A stretch of DNA of 64,000 nt. Source: Magicicada septendecula. Its lineage: Eukaryota; Arthropoda; Insecta; Hemiptera; Cicadidae. How positions within the stretch are numbered: the first letter of the stretch is position 1; each line of letters opens with the position of its first letter. Positions 1-8,959 of the stretch are shown here, in pieces. The notes under the pieces are model-generated. The model did no database searches, was not told where the DNA came from, and worked only from the letters and a program-made list of their open reading frames with translations. A program made the position numbers and the translations under genes. The stretch spans positions 707,142,885 through 707,206,884 of the forward strand of contig CM068367.1 in assembly GCA_034769895.1 (NCBI GenBank), written 5' to 3'.

Positions 1-611
1 CCAATCATTAAACCCTGATTTTGAAGCAAACCCAACCCAGATAGGCCTCCAAAAAGCATACAAGGAGCACAATACAGAGACCCCTGACTTGGTGAATAAA
101 CTAAATATTCTCGTTTTACAACATTCTCATTCAAAAGCTTTCTTTTAAATAAACTATCAGTACAGTACCTCTTTCTACCATCATGATATAGATGAACTGA
201 CTTTGAAAAATCAGAATCGTCATTTTGTTTTATACCCTGTTTAATTAAGAAATCAATGGTTTCGTCAGTAATGACACACTGATATGGATCATTGTCTGGC
301 AAACAAATTATACTGTCATTATTTTTGTCTAGACCAGGAGATGCCGATGTTGAGGGTTCTGGATGAATCTCATTATTTTCATCAGAAGTGCTAGAACCTT
401 GGTTGGTTGTTTTGCATTCATTACCAGTACCACCAGTATTACTATTACTTACATGAATTTTTGGTTCTTCAGAAATTTTGTTTTCAGTTTTTTCATAACT
501 AAAAAACGATTCTAATTTTCTTACTTTTTTAAGGGTGTCATCTTCTTTTTGTTTCTTTTCTTCTGCCTTCCGTCTATATGCCGCCCCACTTAGTATTTTT
601 CCTCCGTCCAT
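1..611 (-). CDS. hAT-family transposase, N-terminal part (ZMYM/TTF zinc finger type)
   Basis: An uninterrupted frame runs from ATG at 611-609 to the window edge (203 codons), so the protein is truncated only by the window. The N-terminus (MDGGKILSGAAYRRKAEEKK) is a charged leader ending in a KLESFF motif. A Ser/Thr/Asn-rich linker follows, then the start of a TTF-type zinc finger with YSPSQGSLYCAPCMLFGG, including a Cys-x2-Cys pair near residues 185-188. This order is known from ZMYM-like and DUF4371 hAT transposases of insects and other animals, which cut and paste DNA in the nucleus. The RNase H-like catalytic domain and the hAT dimerisation domain would lie beyond base 1. It could be a domesticated copy, but the nearby terminal repeat argues for a transposon. 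No intron boundary is visible. Confidence 0.75.
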   Translation of the reverse strand, partial: MDGGKILSGAAYRRKAEEKKQKEDDTLKKVRKLESFFSYEKTENKISEEPKIHVSNSNTGGTGNECKTTNQGSSTSDENNEIHPEPSTSASPGLDKNNDSIICLPDNDPYQCVITDETIDFLIKQGIKQNDDSDFSKSVHLYHDGRKRYCTDSLFKRKLLNENVVKREYLVYSPSQGSLYCAPCMLFGGLSGLGLLQNQGLMI

Positions 612-1652
612 TTCAATTTTATACTTAAATATCGATTTGCAATCCAATAAAGAACTAAAGAAGTAAAAAATAAACTCGTACTTTTTTTCACTTCACATCA
701 CAGTTCACAGTTTAATAAAAACGAACGTAACCTAGTTGAACAGAATAGGCAAACTGTAGCACAGAGCGACGCGCGAGCCAGACCAGAGAGGCAGCCGACA
801 GCGCAGTGTTGCCAACAAAAACCTTCCCTACCTCATTTATACAGACTAGTAGCACTAGTAGAACAGCAGTGGAATACAAGTCATACCCCGCTTTGCGCGA
901 CCCCACATAACACGAATTCGCTATAACGCGTTTTTTTTCTAAGAAAATATTTATTATACATATTAACAATTACATATACAGTACCAATAATATTGTATAT
1001 ATACGTATCAACATATCATCGTAAATGTAATGAATATATAAATTTTGAATGTAACAACTAAAGTTTGCGTATTTTATTTTGAAAATGATAAATAAACACA
1101 TACAGTACTGTAATTACATTACTGTATTATTTTTTAAGTAGTACGAACACGTCAGCCTACCAACACGTTTGGTGGAAACGTAAAAACAGACATCTGATTT
1201 GTACAGATAAATAAGAGGTTGCATTAGGTCAGACGTAGATCTGTAATAAGTGTCAGCCAAAACAAAACGTTTTGTAAACATACATGGCTGTGCCATTACA
1301 CATTATAAATGTTATTTGACCTTGAATACTCTCGGCGGGATTCTGACGAATGAGAAATCGTATCTCTGTGCTGGAGACCAGCGGTGACGCTGAATAGACA
1401 CAACACATTTTCACTACACACAGCAGTGGCTGACGTTTATTAACCATTTCTGAGTTCCCAATGCCACAACTCAGATTAAACTGTGCTACTGTGCACAATG
1501 TTTGTAGAAAAGGTGGACGTAGGCGTTAGTTTGCAGTGGAAATATCCTTTCATTGTGAATCTAAAAAATAAAAATCCAAAATTTTGCCACCCCCCCAAAT
1601 CTTGCCGCCCTGTGCACAAGCACAGAATAGCACGTGGCTAAATACGGGCCTG
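1..1652 (-). mobile_element. hAT-type DNA transposon, 5' end (partial)
   Basis: Read on the minus strand, this begins at 1652 with CAGGCCCGTATTTAGCC, a terminal sequence typical of hAT elements with ZMYM/TTF-type transposases. About 1 kb of non-coding leader (612-1652) follows, then the transposase frame from 611. A short G-rich run (minus strand of 1591-1600) lies just inside the end. The far end is outside the window, so the target duplication cannot be checked; the 8 bases outside this end are catacaat (1653-1660). They lie inside PLE sequence, so the element probably jumped into the PLE. The terminus call rests on recognition of its form, not on a matching second end. Confidence 0.65.
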
Positions 1653-2349
1653 CATACAATATGCAATATATAGAAAACCAACATCTACTAACATCATTAT
1701 ACCTAACCATTCTGACCACCCACCACAACATTCGCTATTTAACAGAATGTTCAAAATTCCCCTAAACAAACAAGAAACTGACAAAGAAAGAAATATAATA
1801 TACCAAATTGGTTATGAAAATGGATACAATAAAAATACTGTAAACAAAATAGAAAATAAAATAAAATATAAAATAAAAACTGAACAATTAAGAATTAATC
1901 AAAATAAACAACACATAAATAATAACAACAACAAAAAATGGGCCACATTCACATACATAAATAATAAAATGACAAAACTAACAAAACTATTTAAAAACAC
2001 AGATATAAAAATAGCATACAAAACTAATAAAAATAAATTACAAAATCTAAATAGCTCACACAACAAAGATAATACAACAACTAACGGCATATACAAAATT
2101 GAATGCCAAGATTGCAATAAATGTTACATAGGCAAACAAAAAAAACAGCTGAAAAAACATTATTTTGTACACCTAAATGCATACAAAAAACCAGAAATAT
2201 ATAAATTCAATTTAGCCACACATGCAATAAACACAGAACATGAATTCCCAGACATAACCAATGTGACACTAATAAAACATATACCACTCAAAGGTACCAT
2301 AATGAACATTTGGGAAAATTTACAAATATACAAACATAAAACAAACTAA
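1653..2349 (+). pseudogene. PLE RT C-terminus plus GIY-YIG endonuclease, broken
   Basis: The frame encodes the end of the PLE reverse transcriptase, an Asn/Lys-rich linker and a GIY-YIG nuclease. GIY (in NGIYKIECQDC) and YIG (CNKCYIG) are present. The conserved Arg of the next helix is His here (KKHYFVH against KKRYFEH in copy 3), the neighbouring Glu is Val, and GQTKK is altered to GKQKK. A 5-base deletion near 2340 shifts the frame and stops it early at 2347-2349. The remaining tail (2350-2580) is still alignable but out of frame. GIY-YIG nucleases of PLEs nick target DNA for target-primed reverse transcription; this copy should be inactive. Confidence 0.85.
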
Positions 2350-2547
2350 TACCTGAACAAATACAAATCAATACAAAACATGACATAATATTCAAAGCAC
2401 TCAACATCGAAAATACACAAAAACTTAACACATACACCACAATCACACACAATAAAACCAATTTGAAGTACCAGAAGCCAACACGAAGCCACAATAATAG
2501 TAGTCAACCAACAACTATGTACTTTACCAGACACAAAAACCGGAAGG

Positions 2548-2578
2548 CTGAGGATCTGTACAAGATGGTACCCGAAAC
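2548..2578 (+). other. PLE 3' stem-loop with CTGAnGA...GAAAC core (copy 1)
   Basis: CTGAGGA (2548-2554) and CGAAAC (2573-2578) flank a GTAC/GTAC hairpin. It sits at the position of the motif found at the 3' ends of PLE copies 2 and 3, but the stem is weaker and contains mismatches. Confidence 0.5.
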
Positions 2579-2636
2579 ATGTTCCTAATAAAGAAAAAAA
2601 AGGTATATCTTGAGGTAAAATAAATATAAATTCTAA

Positions 2637-2660
2637 ATATATATATATATATATATATAT
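2637..2660 (+). repeat. (AT)n microsatellite
   Basis: A perfect AT run joins the 3' end of PLE copy 1 to the outer end of the Gypsy C LTR at 2661. It is either the PLE tail or the shared insertion target. Confidence 0.9.
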
Positions 2661-3535
2661 TGTGCTGTAATTATCTGTCTATTTGGGCTATAATTACACG
2701 TTGTCTAATTATTTTAGTATGTGTCTAATGTTTAATGTGTTGTTTGTATTAAATATGTGATCATGAAGACTCTATCTCAGGGTAGACAACTGATCTTTCT
2801 ATTTAGGTTATTTAATATTGTAAGTAATTAATTATTTTCTTTAGTCAGTGCCAAATAACTATAGTTAACAAAATTTTAATAAATAAAATTGAGATAATAT
2901 ACCGTATGAATGCTAATCGTTTGAATCCCCGCTCTTCCAAACTGCGCCAGCTTCAATTCTCGTCTGTTGTAGTTCACTTACAATTTGTCAACAGCATAGA
3001 GGTCACTCCGAACAGTATTAACCTTGTTCATACAATTCGTTCCACTGTTTGCTAGTAAAATATATTATTTTATCCTCTTCTTTGTGTATTTAAGTGTTAA
3101 TTAATTCTTGGTATTATTATTCGTGTTTTAGTAGAAGTTCGTGTGTTACGTATCTTAATTATGTTAATTATTTCATGTCGTGTGTGTGAATTGGATGACT
3201 AGGCTTCATGCAAGTTTGTTTTTATTCCATTTTGGGATTACAACACCAATCAGTAGTAGATTACCTTTTGAAGATGGTACTGTGAATCATTTACATTAAA
3301 CCTTTAATAGCATTCCTCAATAAACTTCTTTTAATTATAATATTTTACAAACTCCGTTACAAATTCAGAATAGGTTAGATTTCTTTGGCCTATTGTCCCA
3401 AGATTCTTTACAAGATTAATTCCTTTCCTTTTAAATTACTTTTACAGTTCTCAATTCTTCTTATTAATTTATAATTGGGACATAGCTCTCTCTCTGATAT
3501 GTGTGTAGTATAACACTAATTTCCAGACTTATTTT

Positions 3536-3635
3536 AAATATTATTATATATATGAACTTTCACTATTGAACTTAAATAAGTATTGATAAATGAAAGTAAG
3601 TTCAATAGTGAAAGTTTATATATATAATAATATTT
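3536..3635. repeat. Long hairpin (39-bp arms) inside the Gypsy C LTR
   Basis: Left arm 3536-3574 and right arm 3597-3635 are reverse complements with one mismatch, separated by a 22-base loop. The hairpin is part of a 142-base segment absent from the other LTR at about 38222. That segment is bounded by 15-base direct repeats (ttattttaaatatta at 3529-3543 and 3671-3685), as expected for an insertion with a target duplication. A MITE or foldback insertion is the simplest reading. Confidence 0.75.
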
Positions 3636-3690
3636 ATAAAGTGAACGAAGAGGATGAATCAACAAGACAATTATTTTAAATATTACAGGA

Positions 3691-3713
3691 TCTCTCTCTC
3701 TCTCTCTCTCTCT
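3691..3713 (+). repeat. (TC)n microsatellite in LTR C
   Basis: Short allele of the TC run that is about 90 bases long in the other LTR (38231-38321). Confidence 0.85.
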
Positions 3714-3944
3714 GATGTGTATAAGATTAAATATGAAATTAGACTTTCTTCTTTTATTATTTATACAAATTTAATTCTTCTTAATAAAATTTTCAATATG
3801 TTACATAAATTATCCCTGAGATGTGTATTCTATTAATACTAAAATTAGGCTAAATCAAATTGTTGTTACATTTAAAAAACATCGGTATGGAGAACTATAC
3901 ATCACTTCCATATTCTAAGATTTATATTTAAAATCATTTTCGAA

Positions 3945-4241
3945 ATGAAATATTACCATAGAAACTACTTCTTTCTACTTACTGCTTCAGCCTTAACCAC
4001 AGTACTGTGGTCACTAACGTATACCACCTCACGTTATCGCACTCGATTTTCACTGATGATGGAAGTCGATGGCATTGCCGAAACGTCTGGTTTTGTAGAA
4101 AACATTGGACTACGGCCAAATATCCCAGGAAGGAATTTTAACAAAAACTACTTCTTTGTTGCCGATAACGTTGTACACATATATATAAAAAATATGCATA
4201 AAATTAATGGCTTGTATAAGTTAATGATTGATCTCCATTAA
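3945..4241 (+). other. 98-codon open frame in element T (probably not a gene)
   Basis: A frame (MKYYHRNYFFLLTASALTTV...) repeated in T3b at 54157-54417 with few residue changes over the shared 85 residues. The protein resembles nothing known to me. The DNA includes CTGATGATGG...GCCGAAAC (4053-4084), which resembles the 3' tail of Penelope-like elements, so it is more likely a structured RNA or PLE-derived segment than a coding gene. Confidence 0.3.
4053..4084 (+). other. Stem-loop with hammerhead-like core, element T1
   Basis: CTGATGA (4053-4059) and CCGAAAC (4078-4084) enclose nested short stems: an outer GG/CC pair and an inner GTC/GGC closed by GAT. In T3b (54265-54296) the inner stem is GTC/GAC, so a G-U wobble becomes a Watson-Crick pair. 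The layout matches the PLE 3' motif. Confidence 0.45.
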
Positions 4242-4674
4242 GTAGTGCTCAAGTTTCCAAAATTTTAATATTATGATGTCCGTAATTAAAACATCAGAGC
4301 AGGTTTAGTGTGAATGAGGGTACACCGTGGACAAAAATTTTCAACATTTCCTATTGAGCGTTGCTTAGAGTAAAGCTGTGAATCTACAGTGTATGTTTCA
4401 CAGAACAAACACGCGAAAAAGAAGGAGCGCTCCGAAGTCACTCATGGACCCTCAGCATCTTGCAGAGGGTTCATTCCCTAAAGACGAAAAGTCTGTCTAT
4501 GAATCGTTCCTCTGTAAACACGTGCAGTTACACTGCCCAGCGATCCACAGGAAGCAAATTGATGTCCATTTTTTCGGCTTGCACGCGTTATGTTGGTGTG
4601 GGTCTCGGCACTTTCCATTTAAAAAGCGTGCAAATGTAAGAAAATAAACATGAGTGAGGCCAGAAATAACGCGA

Positions 4675-4796
<122 letters not shown>

Positions 4797-5044
4797 TTCC
4801 CTGCCTTTTTATTGCTGTAGTCATAATAATAAAATGGAAACGTAAACATTGCATAACTGAGATATGCTTACCTGCCATGAACGATATATTATTTTATACA
4901 TGTATATTAACTCATACATAATTTACATTAAAATGAAAAAATTATAATTTTATTGCCTGGCAACAAAAATATTTTATTTTTAACAATTACCATTGTTTGA
5001 AAAAGTTTAAATGAATTTTCAAGTACTTTACTGTTGTTAAAACG

Positions 5045-5441
5045 TAAAAGGTTGCAGGTAAACTACCCCTTCCCCTTAACCGATCTTCACCAAAATTGAA
5101 AGTCCTTGAGATCTCTACAATTCAGGGATGTATGCAAAAAATTATTTGATTCTGTTTGAATTTGCGGCTATCGTTTGCCATAGTAAATACCCTTGATAAA
5201 AAAATGTTGCAGGTAAACTACCACTTCCCCTTAACCGATCTTCACCAAAAACAATAGGTCTTGAGTACTCTACAAATCAAGGCCGTATGCAAAAAATTAT
5301 TTGATTCTGTTTGACTTTCCGGCTGTTATCGTTTGCCATATAAAATACCCTTGTTAAAAAAACGTTGCAGGTAAATTACTCCTTTCCATTAACCGATCTT
5401 CAACAAAAACAATTGGTCTTGAGAACTCTACAGTTTAGGGC
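5045..5441 (+). repeat. T1 tandem array, left part (about 160-bp units)
   Basis: About 2.5 units, each starting near gttgcaggtaaactacc (5052, 5208, 5367) and containing ccgatcttcacc and gattctgtttga. The array stops mid-unit at tttagggc where Gypsy B begins, and resumes exactly at 20901. Confidence 0.9.
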
Positions 5442-5960
5442 TGTAACCCCTCTTTCCTTTTATGCTTTATATATAAAAAAAACCCTTTTTTGTTTTATTT
5501 TTTTTTTGTATTTATTTTTTTTTTGATAGAGAGGCCACTAGTTATTAGAACTAGGCAAGAGCCTAGAGAAGCCAAAAATGCGCTGGGTCCAGTATGATAG
5601 GACTTGCAAATGAAACTCTGCTCTAAGATAACAATAACAGGATTTATTGTATTCATGTTTTTGTACAATTAACTCCCCGATTGTACAATATATGCGCCCT
5701 TGAAAGAGTAAGATAATATTACAAATGTTTTCATAATCAAGAATAGCTCAAACTTCAAAAACCACAATCGTTATTGTTCTTAAAATCGTTATTATAATTC
5801 ACATTCGACATAGGCATCGCCAAATAATTGAGCTTGATATTACTGAGCAGAATACAGTTACCTTAAATAATGTAAAATGGCGCATAGTATCAACCCTCCC
5901 AGTAGGTCACATAAATCATAACCATAAATATATATATATATATATATATATAATGATTAT
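5442..5960 (-). repeat. Gypsy B 3' LTR, outer segment
   Basis: The first 200 bases match the outer LTR ends of element D (44845 and 48845): TGTAACCCCTCTTT, a poly-T stretch, then ctagagaagccaaaaatgcg. Beyond that it diverges, so B and D are related families, not copies of one. The segment ends in an AT tract (5926-5951) before PLE 2. Confidence 0.75.
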
Positions 5961-5988
5961 TGATTAATTCTTAATTGTTCAAACTGAA

Positions 5989-6681
5989 ACTGAACAACAC
6001 ATAAATAATAACAACAACAAAAAATGGGCCACATTCACATATATAAATAATAAAATGACAACACTAACAAAACTATTTAAAAACACAGATATAAAAATAG
6101 CATACAAAACTAATAAAAATAAATTACAAAATCTAAATAGCTCACACAACAAAGATAATACAACAACCAACGGTATATACAAAATTGAATGCCAAGATTG
6201 CAATAAATGTTATATAGGACAAACAAAAAAACAGCTGAAAAAACGTTATTTTGAAAACCTAAATGCATACAAAAAACCAAATATATATAAATCCAATTTA
6301 GCCACACATGCAAGAAACACAGGACATGAATTCCCAGACATAACCAATGTAACACTAATAAAACATATACCACACAAACGCACCATAATGAACATTTGGG
6401 AAAATTTACAGATTTACAAACATAAAACACAAAACAAACTAATACCAGAACAAATACAAATCAATACAAAACATGACACAATATTCAAAGCACTCAACAT
6501 CGAAAATACACAAAATACAAAAACAGATACAACAACCACACACAATAATGCAACTTTAAAAGACCAAAGACCAACAAACTACCTTAATAACATCCAGAAG
6601 CCAACACACAAATACTTCACCAGAAACAAGATGGCGAAGGCTGAAGATGAGAGAACAGGAACTCTCGAAACATGTTCCTAA
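5989..6681 (+). pseudogene. PLE GIY-YIG endonuclease, 5'-truncated (copy 2)
   Basis: One frame is open from about 5989 to the stop at 6679-6681 and ends in the usual ETCS tail. GIY, YIG and the conserved Arg (KKRYFE) are present. The His after it is Asn (YFEN against YFEH in copy 3). The downstream WENLQIYKHK block with the conserved Glu and Asn is intact. The reverse transcriptase is missing, so the copy cannot move by itself. The first in-frame ATG at 6055 is internal and not a true start. Confidence 0.85.
6641..6671 (+). other. PLE 3' stem-loop with CTGAAGA...GAAAC core (copy 2)
   Basis: CTGAAGA (6641-6647) and GAAAC (6667-6671) enclose a perfect 5-bp stem GAGAG/CTCTC with an 8-base loop, just before the stop codon. 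Copy 3 has GGGAG/CTCCC, a compensatory A-T to G-C change. Confidence 0.7.
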
Positions 6682-6770
6682 TAGGAAAAAAGTATATCTT
6701 GAGGTAAATTTAGTTATAAATATTAAAGTATTATATACATCAAGAAACAGACTGTAGCAGAAAGTGATTG

Positions 6771-6773
<3 letters not shown>

Positions 6774-6814
<41 letters not shown>
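6774..6814 (+). repeat. (AT)n microsatellite, insertion site of Gypsy A
   Basis: An AT run immediately outside the 5' LTR of Gypsy A. The AT run continues on the other side at 14946-14958. Confidence 0.95.
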
Positions 6815-6816
<2 letters not shown>

Positions 6817-7911
6817 CAACTAATCACAGGATCATGATAGGCGGGGCAAGTCATATATTACACAGACAATGGACATTCATATTATATTGGTAGATGGTTA
6901 AGTTTGGTTGTTATCAATTGTATTTAGTAAGGTTAAGGGTTTAGTTTAGAAAAACTGTGCATTATTATTTATGGTGATTCATGTACTGGGTTAGTGGAAA
7001 TGTGCGCGCGTGCGTGAGTGGGTAACGTTTCCCGTGCGGTGCGTGAAGTATTATCGTTGTTTTGACATTAGCTGAACTGAGACGTGTGTATCACTACAAT
7101 CCCTATACCTGTCGGACTATTGTTTACGTTCATGTATATTATTAATATGTAGGCAGCATGCATGAGATACGAGTAGTCTGATTACCGCTATGCATGCTGT
7201 TACAAGGTAAATGCACTCTAATGCATGAAAAGTGCATTGTCACTTTTACTAACCATGTGACTTCCATCCACCAATAGAATGCTGACTGGTGGTTGGAAAT
7301 TTTCTTATGCCTGTCGTTACACAGGCAGTTCTTCTACGCCATCTACCGCGAACGGGTCGTGCACTCCTTGTACAAGAATTCTACCGCTTGCAAGGTGTTG
7401 TAAAAACTATTCGTCGCTAGTGAAACGGGAAGACTCAGAACTGTGTGTGTGGTACATTTGCACACACCAGTGTTTTAACGCATTGTGCGAAAAATTACAA
7501 GCAGTTCTTCACTGCTGCTACCACGAACGGTACATACAATTCCTTGTACAAGATTCTACCGCTTGCAAGGATCTGTTAAGACTTTTCGGGGATAGTAACG
7601 CGTGTGACGCATAACAATTGATTTTATATCTTTACACACGATATTAATATTGTAGTATTACGTGTGTAAGAAGTGAGTGTAACTGTACCACTGTGCGAGA
7701 TTTTCCGCAGTGACAGTAGTATAAATTGTTACGCAATAGTTCCATCAAGACGTTTCCGTGCTAGTGCAAGATTTCCTCATAGGGTGATCTGCTGATCGCG
7801 GTAGACCTTGGTATTCGCGAGAACACTTGAAGAAGCCGGAGAGGTATAAGTTCAATATACCGTTATTGATTAAACTCACTGTCACCTGAGATATTACTTG
7901 GTCTTAAACTC

Positions 7912-7919
7912 TATATAAG
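7912..7919 (+). promoter_or_regulatory. TATA box of Gypsy A 5' LTR
   Basis: TATATAAG in a suitable position within the LTR. The 3' LTR has the same box at 14419-14426. Confidence 0.6.
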
Positions 7920-7987
7920 TTTTGCGAGTAATAACATCCGTAGTACCGTTGTGTGTGCGAAGTGTCGGATTCATCGTGGGAATTCCA

Positions 7988-8222
7988 GGACATCAGCCCA
8001 GCTGTTGCAGGACATCAGCCCAGCTGTTACAGGACATCAGCCCAGCTGTTATAGGACATCAGCCCAGCTGTTACAGGACATCAGCCCAGCTGTTGCAGGA
8101 CATCAGCCCAGCTGTTACAGGACATCAGCCCAGCTGTTACAGGACATCAGCCCAGCTGTTATAGGACCAGCCCAGCTGCTACAGGACATCAGCCAAGCTG
8201 TTACAGGACGCCAGCCCAGCTG
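7988..8222 (+). repeat. 22-base tandem array in 5' LTR A (11 units)
   Basis: Units of the type aggacatcagcccagctgtt followed by ac, gc or at, 11 in a row, the last three degenerate. The 3' LTR has 6 units. The units are directly contiguous. Confidence 0.95.
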
Positions 8223-8450
8223 TAAACGTTTCTGGGAAACGTCTGTCATTTATAAGCCACACCTGACGAACCAACTATACCGCAAAGACTTGCCCTTCCC
8301 TTCAACAACATCATCGGGGGAGTCTTCTTATGTAACGTATCACGTCTTGCGTATGAACATTATTTAACATTTTAAAAGAAAGACTCTATATCAAACATTA
8401 CATTCTGTACATTACAAATATACCATATAAACTATAACTTGTGTTTGTAC

Positions 8451-8456
8451 AATAAA
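8451..8456 (+). terminator. Polyadenylation signal AATAAA in 5' LTR A
   Basis: AATAAA about 95 bases before the LTR end; the matching signal in the 3' LTR (14848-14853) would end the element transcript. Confidence 0.5.
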
Positions 8457-8559
8457 TAATCTTAAACCCTCCAATATAGACTTGTAATTTGAAATACACA
8501 TACTATCATATCCTATGCGCCAATAGTTTAGTAATTTGTGTTGTCGCATAGAGATATTT

Positions 8560-8582
8560 TGGCGCTTAGCAACGTAGGGCTC
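8560..8582 (+). promoter_or_regulatory. Primer-binding site of Gypsy A, tRNA-Lys-like
   Basis: TGGCGC, then TTAG, then CAACGTAGGGCTC. This resembles the complement of the tRNA-Lys(CUU) 3' end (TGGCGCCCAACGTGGGGCTC) with a small insertion and one mismatch. It lies 11 bases after the LTR. Confidence 0.55.
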
Positions 8583-8959
8583 GTAAATAGCGGTAATTTT
8601 ACGCTATTATATATTTGTCTATGAATATAAAATTTGTTGGAAAAATCCGACGTATAAATATAATTAACGTAATAATTGTGTGTGTATTGTTCATGTGAAA
8701 AGCTGAGGATATAATTTTTCAATTGTGCATATTCTCTTGTATATCATATATGAACAGATTTTATCAGTATATTGGAGGTAGATTATTAGTTGTTGTATGT
8801 TAGATAAGGTATTTACATGTTGATATTTTGAACTGCTTTTTCTGTGTGCGTATAAACTGGTTACCATATGTTCTAATCTTGTTGTGATAATAATAACTTG
8901 CTTTGCGTATATATCAATAAATTTAAATTTACTAAATTTGAAATTAAAATTTAATCACT

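Larger units (their letters stand above)
1653..2640 (+). mobile_element. Penelope-like element copy 1, 3' half
   Basis: Homologous to 38990-40250 (minus strand) and 5989-6726. It starts abruptly inside the reverse transcriptase C-terminus (IQYAIYRKPTSTNIII) and continues through the linker and GIY-YIG endonuclease to the conserved 3' tail containing tatatcttgaggta (2602-2615). The 3' end runs into an AT dinucleotide tract. Compared with copy 3 it lacks about 12 bases near 1735 (residues KMAAFY of copy 3) and has further indels. The left boundary is the hAT terminus at 1652, so the missing 5' part may lie on the far side of that insertion. Confidence 0.85.
2661..3879 (-). repeat. Gypsy C 3' LTR, segment 1 (outer part)
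   Basis: Aligns with 37301-38480 almost base for base, apart from a 142-base insertion at 3544-3685 and a short indel near 2685. Ends at the T1 insertion, whose flanking duplication taaaaaa is at 3873-3879. Confidence 0.88.
5961..6726 (+). mobile_element. Penelope-like element copy 2, 5'-truncated with inverted tip
   Basis: 5989-6726 is collinear with the linker, GIY-YIG domain and 3' tail of copies 1 and 3. The first 21 bases (5961-5981) are the reverse complement of the sequence that normally sits just upstream (tgaacaattaagaattaatc), so the 5' tip is inverted. AT tracts lie on both sides (5926-5951 and 6774-6814). Confidence 0.8.
6815..8548 (+). repeat. 5' LTR of Gypsy A
   Basis: Begins TGCAACTAATCACAGG and ends TTGTCGCA. 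It contains a TATA box (7912-7919), a 22-base tandem array and an AATAAA (8451-8456). This gives a probable U3-R-U5 layout, with transcription starting shortly after 7935. Two direct repeats with the shared core cttgtacaaga and ctaccgcttgcaagg lie at about 7338-7397 and 7518-7575. Confidence 0.93.

Noticed and set aside
712..1498. Short minus-strand frames upstream of the hAT transposase
   Set aside because: No domain resemblance; they lie in the transposon leader.
4378..4647. 89-codon frame shared with 56411-56697 as a gene
   Set aside because: The two copies of the region differ by frame-changing indels and the frames do not match, so it is conserved as DNA only.
5926..6814. PLE copy 2 as a complete element
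   Set aside because: Lacks the reverse transcriptase and begins with an inverted tip.
7279..7614. 111-codon frame, identical at 13786-14121
   Set aside because: Lies wholly in the U3 of both Gypsy A LTRs, has no family resemblance, and is duplicated only because the LTR is.
7988..8222. CRISPR-like regular repeats
   Set aside because: The 22-base units are contiguous, have no spacers, and lie in an LTR of a eukaryotic retrotransposon.
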